A stretch of 11,973 bases of DNA from Paracoccaceae bacterium (GTDB taxonomy: Bacteria; Pseudomonadota; Alphaproteobacteria; Rhodobacterales; Rhodobacteraceae): assembly GCA_026984895.1 (NCBI GenBank), contig JALSRF010000271.1, forward strand, positions 1-11,973, in the 5' to 3' direction. The notes beneath the pieces were generated by a model. It saw nothing but the letters and a program-made list of their open reading frames with translations, searched no databases and had not been told where the DNA came from. Shown here in pieces: positions 1 to 6,236 of this stretch. The position numbers and the translations under genes are program-made. Numbering within the stretch: the stretch's first letter is position 1; every line of letters starts with the position of its first letter.

Positions 1-1314
1 GAGCGTGCGCAATTCGGCCAGTCGCGCGGCCAGGTCCTCGGCCCCGATCGCCCCGCGCTGGTGCGCCGCCTTCAGCGCCAGCGCCGCCAGCACCGTCAAC
101 TGGCAGGTGAAGGCCTTGGTCGAGGCAACCGAGATTTCGCGCCCCGCCAGGGTCGGCAGCGCGATGTCGCTTTCGCGCGCGATCGAGCTTTCGGCGACGT
201 TCACCAGCGACACCACCTGCTGCGCCTTGCCGCGCATGTAGCGCAGCGCGGCCAGGGTGTCGGCGGTTTCGCCCGACTGGCTGATGAATATCGCCAGCGT
301 GCCCTTGCCGACCGGCGGTTCTCGGTAGCGGAATTCGCTGGCCACATCGACATCGACGGGCAGGCGCGCCACCTGTTCGAACCAGTAGCGCGCGGTCAGG
401 CAGGCGTAATAGGCGGTGCCGCAGGAGACCATGGAGATGCGCTCGAACCTGCTGAAATCCAGCCCCTCGGGCAGCAGCACGTCACTGCCGTCCGCGTTCA
501 GGTAACAGGCCAGGACCTCGGCCAGCACGGTGGGCTGTTCGGCGATTTCCTTGGCCATGTAGTGCTTGTGCCCGGCCTTCGAGACGTTGGCCGCGTCGAT
601 GTCGATCTGCCTGATCTCGCGCCGGACCGGCTTGCCCGCGGCGTCGTGGAACTGGACGCCAGAGCGCCGGATCACGGCGCGGTCGCCCTCTTCGAGATAG
701 GTGATGCGGCTGGTCAGCGGGGCCAGCGCGATGGCGTCCGAGCCGACGAACATTTCGCCATCGCCATGCCCGATCGCCAGCGGCGAGCCCTTGCGTGCGG
801 CGATCATCAGGTCATCTTCGCCCTGGAACAGGAAGCACAGCGCAAAGGCGCCTTCGAGCCGGGCGATCGTGGCCTCGACGGCCTCGAGCGGCGCCAGCCC
901 CCGGTCCATGTGCTGCCGGGTCATGAGCGCGACGGTTTCGGTATCGGTTTCGGTCTGCGGCGAAACGCCATCCGCGGCAAGTTCGGCGCGCAGCTCCTGG
1001 AAATTCTCGATGATGCCGTTGTGCACGACCGCCACCGGACCGGCGCGGTGCGGGTGGGCGTTGGCCACCGAGGGCGCGCCGTGGGTGGCCCAGCGGGTGT
1101 GGCCGATCCCGGCCTTGCCCGGCAGCGGTTCGTGCACCAGCAGGTCGGACAGGTTCACCAGCTTGCCCACGGCGCGGCGGCGGTCCAGCCGGCCGTCGGC
1201 ATCCACGGTGGCGATGCCGGCGCTGTCATAGCCGCGATATTCCAGCCGCTTGAGCGCCTCGACAAGGATTGGCGCCGCCTCGTGGCTGGAGAGGATACCT
1301 ACAATACCGCACAT
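1..1314 (-). CDS. glmS: Glutamine--fructose-6-phosphate aminotransferase (isomerizing), 3' end missing
   Basis: This cytosolic enzyme makes glucosamine-6-phosphate from fructose-6-phosphate and glutamine, the first step towards UDP-GlcNAc for peptidoglycan and LPS. The protein begins MCGIVGIL, so Cys2, the N-terminal nucleophile of the class II glutaminase domain, follows the initiator Met directly. The first sugar-isomerase (SIS) domain is recognisable by the stretch IFISQSGETADT and, further on, ASTKAFTCQL. The window holds 438 codons. GlmS proteins are usually about 600 residues, so most of the second SIS domain and the C-terminus lie beyond the left edge. The start at 1314 is set by the N-terminal Cys. 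An AAGGA ribosome-binding site about 9 nt upstream lies inside the end of glmU. The gene starts 2 bp after the glmU stop, so the two are almost certainly co-transcribed and probably translationally coupled. The family identity is secure. Confidence 0.96.
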   Translation of the reverse strand, partial: MCGIVGILSSHEAAPILVEALKRLEYRGYDSAGIATVDADGRLDRRRAVGKLVNLSDLLVHEPLPGKAGIGHTRWATHGAPSVANAHPHRAGPVAVVHNGIIENFQELRAELAADGVSPQTETDTETVALMTRQHMDRGLAPLEAVEATIARLEGAFALCFLFQGEDDLMIAARKGSPLAIGHGDGEMFVGSDAIALAPLTSRITYLEEGDRAVIRRSGVQFHDAAGKPVRREIRQIDIDAANVSKAGHKHYMAKEIAEQPTVLAEVLACYLNADGSDVLLPEGLDFSRFERISMVSCGTAYYACLTARYWFEQVARLPVDVDVASEFRYREPPVGKGTLAIFISQSGETADTLAALRYMRGKAQQVVSLVNVAESSIARESDIALPTLAGREISVASTKAFTCQLTVLAALALKAAHQRGAIGAEDLAARLAELRTL

Positions 1315-1316
1315 TT

Positions 1317-2669
1317 TCAGTTGTCCTTTTCGTGGCTTGCCCTGGCTGCCTTGAACTTTTCGAACAACCTGCGGGCCAGGCCGGGCTTGTTGACCTGTCG
1401 GGCGCGCCCCAGCGCCAGCGCGCCCTCGGGCACGTTTTCCGTGATCACCGATCCGCTTGCCGTCATCGCCTCGTCCCCCACCTTCACCGGCGCCACCAGC
1501 ATCGTGTCCGAGCCGATGAAGGCGCGTCTGCCGATCACCGTGCGGTGCTTGTTGATGCCGTCGAAGTTGCAGGTGACGGTGCCGGCGCCGATATTCGTGG
1601 CCTCGCCCAGTTCGGCATCGCCGATATAGCTGAGGTGATTGACCTTGGCGCCGTCGCCGATGCGGGCGTTCTTGATCTCGACGAAGTTGCCGACGCGCAC
1701 GTCGTTGGCAAGCTCGGCCCCGGGGCGCAGCCGGGCGAAGGGGCCGACGATCGCGCCCGTGCCCACATGGCAGCTTTCCAGATGCGAAAAGGCGCGGATG
1801 CGCGCGCCGGTTTCCACCGTGACGCCGGGGCCGAACACCACGTTCGGTTCAACCGTCACATCGCGCCCGAGCACGGTATCCAGCGCGAAGAACACGGTTT
1901 CGGGCGCCTGCAGCGTCACCCCGTTTTCCAGCGCCGCTTCGCGCGCGCGCGCCTGGAACAGCGCTTCGGCGGCGGCCAGCTCGGCGCGGGTGTTGATGCC
2001 CAGGGTTTCGCGTTCGTCGCATGTGACGACCCCGGCCGAAAGCCCGCGCGCATTGGCCAGGGCCACGATATCGGTCAGGTAGTATTCGCCGCTTGCATTG
2101 TCGTTCTTCACCGCCTCGATCAGAGCAAACATCTGCGCCGCATCGGCCATGACAATGCCGCTGTTGCAAAGGGTCAGGCGGCGTTCGGCTTCGGTTGCGT
2201 CCTTGAACTCGACGATGCGTTCCAGCCGGTTTGCCGCCATCACCAGGCGCCCGTAGCGCCCCGGATCGGCGGCCTCGAACCCCAGAACCACGATGTCGTG
2301 CCGCTTTCGCGCCCGGGCCATTTCGTCAAGGGTTTCGGGGCGCACGAAAGGCGTGTCGCCGTAAAGCACCACCGCATCGCCTTCGAACCCCTCCAGCGCC
2401 GCACGCGCCTGGGCCACCGCATGGGCCGTGCCCAGTTGCTCGGCCTGCTCGACGATGACGATCGCCGGGTCAAGCGCGCGCGCCGCTTCGGCGACTGCCG
2501 CGCCGCCATGGCCGGTGACCAGCACGGTGCGCGCCGCCTGCAGGGCGCGCCCGGCGTTCAGCGCATGGGCAAACAGCGCAAACCCCGCAAGCGGGTGCAG
2601 CACTTTCGGCAACTCGGAATTCATCCGCGTTCCCTGGCCCGCGGCCAGAACGATCAGGGCTGTGGGCAT
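1317..2669 (-). CDS. glmU: Bifunctional N-acetylglucosamine-1-phosphate uridyltransferase / glucosamine-1-phosphate acetyltransferase
   Basis: GlmU acetylates glucosamine-1-phosphate with acetyl-CoA and then couples the product to UTP, giving UDP-GlcNAc. The 450 residues match the usual length of about 450-456. The N-terminal nucleotidyltransferase domain (about 1-230) has the signature LAAGQGTRM at 8-16, Lys22, the metal-binding Asp105 in LYGDTP, and Asn226 in GINTR. The C-terminal half (about 250-430) is a left-handed beta-helix of hexapeptide repeats. It carries RLRPGAEL (313-320), the putative catalytic His345 in VNHLSYIGD, and CNFDG (367-371). The ATG at 2669 is preceded by GAGGA at good spacing. 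The leader contains a tandem duplication of that region (see the 2674-2707 entry). Many alphaproteobacteria have a phosphatase gene near glmU; here glmS follows directly. All key residues I checked are present. Confidence 0.97.
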   Translation of the reverse strand: MPTALIVLAAGQGTRMNSELPKVLHPLAGFALFAHALNAGRALQAARTVLVTGHGGAAVAEAARALDPAIVIVEQAEQLGTAHAVAQARAALEGFEGDAVVLYGDTPFVRPETLDEMARARKRHDIVVLGFEAADPGRYGRLVMAANRLERIVEFKDATEAERRLTLCNSGIVMADAAQMFALIEAVKNDNASGEYYLTDIVALANARGLSAGVVTCDERETLGINTRAELAAAEALFQARAREAALENGVTLQAPETVFFALDTVLGRDVTVEPNVVFGPGVTVETGARIRAFSHLESCHVGTGAIVGPFARLRPGAELANDVRVGNFVEIKNARIGDGAKVNHLSYIGDAELGEATNIGAGTVTCNFDGINKHRTVIGRRAFIGSDTMLVAPVKVGDEAMTASGSVITENVPEGALALGRARQVNKPGLARRLFEKFKAARASHEKDN

Positions 2670-2952
2670 CGCATCCTCGTCACTATCCGCTCCTCGTCAA
2701 TATCCCGTCTGCGCCGCATGCTGTCCGGTCCAGTTGCGCCTGTCGAGCCGCGGGCTTTGTCAGGCGGGATAACCGTTCGTGCATCCCAGGCAAGGCTTTA
2801 ACCGATCACATGTTCTTTCACCACGTTTCATTGCCGAAAACAGGACGCCGGCGTTCCCTCGGCGCATCAAACCGTGCGGGCGCCGGAATCGTTTTCGCCC
2901 CGGAAACAATGGCCCCATTGACCTTGGCCGCCGGACGGGGCCATCTGTCGCC
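2670..2952. other. Divergent intergenic region between glmU and the aminotransferase gene
   Basis: These 283 bp separate the leftward glmUS genes from the rightward aminotransferase gene and should hold promoters for both. For glmU, a weak minus-strand candidate is TTGCCT (2793-2788) with TATCCC (2771-2766), spacer 16. For the aminotransferase gene, TTGACC at 2918-2923 is a fair -35, but nothing at 2941-2946 resembles a good -10. If that box is used, transcription would start at or next to the ATG, giving a nearly leaderless mRNA. No convincing gene, structured RNA or strong palindrome is visible. Small open frames here have poor starts and no recognisable product. Confidence 0.4.
2674..2707 (-). 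repeat. Tandem 17-bp duplication in the glmU leader, doubling the Shine-Dalgarno sequence
   Basis: Two adjacent 17-bp units (2674-2690 and 2691-2707) match at 14 of 17 positions. Read on the minus strand, each contains TGACGAGGA. The copy next to glmU supplies its ribosome-binding site. The farther copy places GAGGA 7 nt before a GTG (2683-2681) that opens a 9-codon reading frame, ending in TGA at 2656-2654, inside glmU and out of frame with it. The duplication is read directly from the sequence; any function is inference. Confidence 0.6.
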
Positions 2953-4209
2953 ATGCACGACGAGTCAGCCAGCGTATTCACAGGCAGCTTCACCCAGCAG
3001 GAGCCGATCCCCGATGCGGCGATCGAGGCGGCGGTGGCGGTGATGCGCCACGGCCGGTTGCACCGCTACAACCTGGAGCCGGGCGAGGCCGGAGAAACCG
3101 CGCTGCTGGAACAGGAATTCGCCGCCTTTACCGGGGCACGATACTGCCTTGCCGTGGCCTCGGGGGGCTACGCGCTGAGCTGCGCCCTGCGCGCCCTGGG
3201 GGTCGGACCGGGCGACCGGGTGCTGACCAATGCCTTTACCCTGGCGCCGGTTCCCGGGGCCATTGCCTCGCTGGGGGCCGAACCGGTGCTGGTCGAAGTG
3301 ACCCGGGCGCTGGTGATCGACCTGGACGACCTGGAACGCAGGATCGCCGAAAGCGGCGCCCGCGTGCTGTTGCTCAGCCACATGCGGGGCCACATCTGCG
3401 ACATGGATGCGCTGATGGCGCTGTGCAACCGGGCGGGCGTGCAGGTGATCGAGGACTGCGCCCACACCATGGGCGCAAGCTGGCGCGCCACGCCCTCGGG
3501 GCGGCACGGGGTGATCGGCTGTTACTCGACCCAGACCTACAAGCATCTGAACTCGGGCGAGGGGGGGCTGCTGATCTGCGATTCCCCCGAGGTCATGGCG
3601 CGCGCCATCGTCCTTTCGGGCAGCTACATGCTGTATGCGCGTCACCGCGCCGCGCCCCCGCCCGAGGTGTTCGAGAAGGTGAAATACGACACCCCCAACA
3701 TGTCCGGGCGCATGGACAATCTGCGCGCGGCAATCCTGCGGGTGCAACTGCGCGCGCTGCCCGATCAGTGCGCAGCCTGGAACGCGCGCTACCGCGCCAT
3801 GGAAAAGGGCCTGCGCGGGCGCCCCGGGCTCGAGCTCATCGAACGCCCGGCGGGCGAATCCTTCGTCGGCTCCTCGATCCAGTTCCGCCTCGCCGCGTGC
3901 AGCAGCGACCAGATACGCGCCTTCATCGCGCGCTGCGCCGCGCGCGGTGTCGAATTGAAGTGGTTCGGCAACAGCGAACCCGTGGCGTTCACCTCGCGCT
4001 ACGACAGCTGGCGGTATTTCGAAACGCCCCCCATGCCGCAGACCCGCGAGGCGCTGGCCGGGTTGCTGGACATGCGCCTGCCGCTGACCTTCAGCCTGGA
4101 CGACTGCGCCCTGATCTCGGGCATCATCGCGGCCGAGGCGGCGGCCGTCGAACGCGTTGCCGCACAGGCCCCCGGGCGCGCAGGAAAGGGCCCCCCAGAT
4201 GCCGGCTGA
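2953..4209 (+). CDS. DegT/DnrJ/EryC1/StrS-type PLP-dependent aminotransferase, substrate unknown
   Basis: This is a fold-type I PLP aminotransferase of the DegT family, 418 residues, probably cytosolic. Family members usually aminate nucleotide-linked or small keto-sugars. The aspartate that contacts the PLP ring nitrogen is Asp168 in VIEDCAHTMGA. The Schiff-base lysine is Lys197 in YSTQTYKHLNSGEGG, with Ser192 five residues earlier as expected for phosphate binding. The phosphate-binding turn usually written SGT reads SGG (70-72). The ATG at 2953 gives an N-terminus (FTQQEPIPDAAIEAA) in line with the family. The same frame stays open to 2779, but that extension has no family character. The ribosome-binding site is weak: a G-rich stretch at 2933-2940, about 12 nt away. 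Its neighbours make UDP-GlcNAc, so a sugar role is conceivable, but the strand differs and no sugar cluster is visible. The specific function is unknown. Confidence 0.88.
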   Translation: MHDESASVFTGSFTQQEPIPDAAIEAAVAVMRHGRLHRYNLEPGEAGETALLEQEFAAFTGARYCLAVASGGYALSCALRALGVGPGDRVLTNAFTLAPVPGAIASLGAEPVLVEVTRALVIDLDDLERRIAESGARVLLLSHMRGHICDMDALMALCNRAGVQVIEDCAHTMGASWRATPSGRHGVIGCYSTQTYKHLNSGEGGLLICDSPEVMARAIVLSGSYMLYARHRAAPPPEVFEKVKYDTPNMSGRMDNLRAAILRVQLRALPDQCAAWNARYRAMEKGLRGRPGLELIERPAGESFVGSSIQFRLAACSSDQIRAFIARCAARGVELKWFGNSEPVAFTSRYDSWRYFETPPMPQTREALAGLLDMRLPLTFSLDDCALISGIIAAEAAAVERVAAQAPGRAGKGPPDAG

Positions 4210-4257
4210 GCCGCCCGCCGCCGCGCCGGTCGCGCCGAAGCGCTCCGGGCCACGGCG

Positions 4258-4295
4258 CGTTCCTTCTTCTGTCGCGAAATATCCTCGGGGGTGAA
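4258..4295 (-). repeat. Interspersed intergenic repeat, copy 1
   Basis: Read on the minus strand, this copy runs from CCCCCGAGGATATTT (4290-4276) through CAGAAGAAGGA (4271-4261). Two further copies lie at 7847-7879 (plus) and 7885-7920 (minus). They share a C/G-rich start, the core GG(A/T)TATTT or GGTATTT, and a purine end (AGAAGAAG). As in the minus-strand copy near mccA, this one is followed on the plus strand by a GGGGGC/GCCCCC hairpin. I recall similar short intergenic elements in many Rhodobacteraceae genomes, but have not verified this. Confidence 0.65.
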
Positions 4296-4331
4296 TTGGC
4301 CCGCCGGGCCAAGAGGGGGCAGAAAGCCCCC
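4296..4331 (+). terminator. Two tandem hairpins downstream of the aminotransferase gene, possible terminator
   Basis: The first hairpin is a perfect 7-bp stem, TTGGCCC (4296-4302) with GGGCCAA (4306-4312), and a 3-nt loop. The second is a perfect 6-bp stem, GGGGGC (4315-4320) with GCCCCC (4326-4331), and loop AGAAA. No U-tract follows either, so they do not form a classical intrinsic terminator. They may still stabilise the 3' end of the upstream mRNA or reduce read-through into ivd. The second hairpin recurs almost unchanged before mccA. Confidence 0.45.
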
Positions 4332-4347
4332 GATGCACCGCGACCGG

Positions 4348-4389
4348 TTGACGCCGGCGGCGGTGTCGTGGTAAATGAACAAACGTTCA
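4348..4389 (+). promoter_or_regulatory. Candidate promoter and overlapping palindromic operator of the leucine operon
   Basis: A good -35 box, TTGACG (4348-4353), lies 17-18 bp before a weak -10 (GTAAAT at 4371-4376 or TAAATG one base on). Immediately after it is the perfect inverted repeat TGAAC-AAAC-GTTCA (4376-4389), which would overlap the -10 and transcription start. That is a standard position for a repressor. Palindromes of this size are typical of TetR-type regulators of acyl-CoA metabolism; the regulator gene is not in the window. The palindrome is seen directly, and its role is inferred. The Shine-Dalgarno sequence GGAGG (4402-4406) and the ivd start follow 12 bp later. Confidence 0.5.
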
Positions 4390-4410
4390 AATAATGCCGG
4401 CGGAGGCCCG

Positions 4411-5574
4411 ATGTTCAACGCCACCATGACTTTCGACCTTGGCGACGACGTGAACGCCCTGCGCGAGGCGGTGCACCGGTTCGCGCAGGAACGCATCAGA
4501 CCGCTGGCCGCCGAAATCGATCGCGGCAACGATTTCCCGGCCCCTCTGTGGCGCGAACTCGGCGAACTGGGGCTTCTCGGGATCACCGTTCCCGAAGGCT
4601 ACGGCGGCGCCGGAATGGGCTATCTCGCCCATGTTGTGGCGGTCGAGGAAATCGCCCGCGCCAGCGCCTCGGTCAGCCTGTCCTACGGCGCGCATTCCAA
4701 CCTCTGCGTCAACCAGATCCGTCTCAATGGCAGCGATGAGCAGAAGCGCCGCTACCTGCCGAAACTGGTCAGCGGCGAACATGTGGGCGCGCTGGCGATG
4801 AGCGAGGCCGGCGCCGGTAGCGACGTGGTGTCGATGAAGCTGCGCGCCGAAAAACGCAACGGTTACTACGTCTTGAACGGCACCAAATACTGGATCACCA
4901 ACGGCCCCGACGCCGACACGCTGGTGGTCTACGCGAAAACCGACCCCGAGGCCGGTGCGCGCGGCATCACCGCCTTCATCGTCGAGCGCACCATGAAGGG
5001 CTTTTCCACCTCGCCGCATTTCGACAAGCTGGGGATGCGCGGCTCCAACACCGCCGAACTGGTGTTTCAGGACGTGGAAGTGCCCTTTGAAAACGTGCTG
5101 GGTGAAGAGGGGCAGGGGGTGCGCGTGCTGATGTCGGGCCTCGACTACGAACGCGTGGTGCTCTCGGGCATCGGCACCGGGATCATGGCCGCCTGTCTGG
5201 ATGAAATCATGCCGTATCTGGCCGAGCGCAAGCAGTTCGGCCAGCCGATCGGCTCTTTCCAGCTGATGCAGGGCAAGATCGCCGACATCTATACGGCGAT
5301 GAACTCGGCGCGGGCCTATATCTACGAGGTGGCGCGCGCCTGCGACCGGGGCACGGTGACGCGCCAGGACGCGGCCGCCTGCGTGCTCTATGCCAGCGAA
5401 GAGGCGATGAAATGCGCCCATCAGGCGGTGCAGGCGATGGGGGGCGCGGGCTTCATGAACGAAAGCCCCGTCAGCCGCATCTTCCGCGACGCCAAGCTGA
5501 TGGAGATCGGCGCCGGCACCAGCGAGATCCGGCGCATGCTGATCGGGCGCGAACTGATGAAGGCGCAGGGCTGA
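4411..5574 (+). CDS. ivd: Isovaleryl-CoA dehydrogenase
   Basis: This FAD-dependent acyl-CoA dehydrogenase oxidises isovaleryl-CoA to 3-methylcrotonyl-CoA, the third step of leucine breakdown, passing electrons to electron-transfer flavoprotein. The 387 residues show the full acyl-CoA dehydrogenase fold, with FAD/substrate segments around SEAGAGSDVVSMK (131-143) and YWITNG (160-165). Specificity is indicated by the catalytic base. The Glu used by most family members is replaced by Ala368 in EIGAGTSEIRR, while Glu247 in GLDYERVVLSG sits where isovaleryl-CoA dehydrogenases carry theirs. Together with the following mcc genes this makes the call firm. The start is the ATG at 4411, preceded by GGAGG with 4-nt spacing and giving the familiar N-terminus MFNATMTFDL. 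An in-frame ATG at 4375 would overlap the candidate operator and is unlikely. The stop overlaps a possible ATG for the next gene by one base. Confidence 0.97.
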   Translation: MFNATMTFDLGDDVNALREAVHRFAQERIRPLAAEIDRGNDFPAPLWRELGELGLLGITVPEGYGGAGMGYLAHVVAVEEIARASASVSLSYGAHSNLCVNQIRLNGSDEQKRRYLPKLVSGEHVGALAMSEAGAGSDVVSMKLRAEKRNGYYVLNGTKYWITNGPDADTLVVYAKTDPEAGARGITAFIVERTMKGFSTSPHFDKLGMRGSNTAELVFQDVEVPFENVLGEEGQGVRVLMSGLDYERVVLSGIGTGIMAACLDEIMPYLAERKQFGQPIGSFQLMQGKIADIYTAMNSARAYIYEVARACDRGTVTRQDAAACVLYASEEAMKCAHQAVQAMGGAGFMNESPVSRIFRDAKLMEIGAGTSEIRRMLIGRELMKAQG

Positions 5575-5600
5575 TGCGCGCCGGCGCGAACCCGGCCGCC

Positions 5601-5688
5601 GGGGCTCTGGCGACGGGGGCTCTGGCGACGGGGGATCTGGTGAAGGGGACTGCGGCGAAGGGCTCTGGCGACGGGGACGGCGGCGACG
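5601..5688 (+). repeat. 15-bp tandem repeat, about six units, between ivd and the DUF1311 gene
   Basis: Units 1 and 2 (5601-5615, 5616-5630) are identical: GGGGCTCTGGCGACG. Units 3 (5631-5645) and 4 (5646-5660) are diverged. Unit 5 (5661-5673) lacks two G residues, and unit 6 (5674-5688) resembles unit 4. If the downstream gene starts at 5574, the repeat is translated as a low-complexity Ala/Gly/Thr/Asp stretch. If it starts at 5703, the repeat is an untranslated spacer. It looks like a slippage-prone minisatellite. Confidence 0.7.
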
Positions 5689-5702
5689 GGGGGCTTCTTG
5701 CA

Positions 5703-6236
5703 GTGAGGGTGCTGGCCAGGAAGGCTCTGGCGGCGGCGGCGCTGGTCGCCGCGGCGGGCACGCCCGGGGGGGCGTCTGGCGGCGAAGACCTGGTGCAGCG
5801 CTATCGCGCGGCGCTCGATCAATGCTACGGCGATGCCGGCGACGGCGCGGCGCGCGAGGCCTGCATCGGGGTGATGTCCGATGCCTGCTTCAGCCGCGAG
5901 CCGGACGGCGAATCCACGCTGGGCATGTCGCAGTGCCTGTATGCCGAAAGCGAGGTCTGGGACGAACTGCTGAACGCCGAATACCGCCGAACCATGGCCT
6001 GGGCAGGGAAGATGGACCGCGACGAGGCCGCATATTTCCCGGAATATGCCGTTCGCGCCGACCGGCTGCGGGCTGCGCAGCGGGCCTGGATCGCGTTTCG
6101 CGACGCCGAATGCGGGCTGGACTACGCAATCTGGGGATCGGGCTCGATGCGCAACATCGCCGGCGCCGACTGCATCATGCGCCAGACCGCCGAACGCGTG
6201 ATCGCGTTGCGCTCGAAACGGGAAACCTTCGAATGA
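5703..6236 (+). CDS. Secreted DUF1311 / lysozyme-inhibitor LprI-like domain protein
   Basis: This 177-residue protein of unknown role starts with a likely Sec signal peptide: basic residues (R2, R6, K7), then an Ala/Leu/Val-rich segment (about 8-18), with cleavage plausible near 24-27. The mature part carries the DUF1311 (LprI N-terminal) signature AQRAWIAFRDAEC at 125-137, with an upstream NAEY segment (91-94). Six cysteines (41, 54, 62, 78, 137, 157) could form three disulfides in the periplasm. I chose the GTG at 5703 because it puts the signal peptide at the N-terminus and has a G-run (5688-5693) 9 nt before it. An in-frame ATG at 5574 overlaps the ivd stop and would add 43 low-complexity residues encoded by the 15-bp repeat. 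The stop overlaps the mccB start by 4 bp (ATGA), so it is part of the operon. No metabolic link to leucine degradation is evident. Confidence 0.8.
   Translation: MRVLARKALAAAALVAAAGTPGGASGGEDLVQRYRAALDQCYGDAGDGAAREACIGVMSDACFSREPDGESTLGMSQCLYAESEVWDELLNAEYRRTMAWAGKMDRDEAAYFPEYAVRADRLRAAQRAWIAFRDAECGLDYAIWGSGSMRNIAGADCIMRQTAERVIALRSKRETFE

Noticed and set aside
1315..1400. glmS ribozyme or riboswitch ahead of glmS
   Set aside because: glmS starts 2 bp after glmU, leaving no leader for it, and the glmS ribozyme is known from Gram-positive bacteria.
61..2801. Long plus-strand open frames (61-1629 and 1269-2801) opposite glmS and glmU
   Set aside because: They are antisense shadows of two clearly recognised genes, kept open by high GC. 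The translations are rich in His, Arg, Gly and Ala with no recognisable domain.
2760..3043. Small overlapping frames of 77 codons on both strands in and beside the glmU-aminotransferase gap
   Set aside because: Both run into the aminotransferase gene, have no good ribosome-binding site and encode low-complexity, basic sequence.
5601..5688. CRISPR-like array
   Set aside because: The units are 15 bp, directly adjacent and without spacers, and no cas gene is near. It is a simple tandem repeat.
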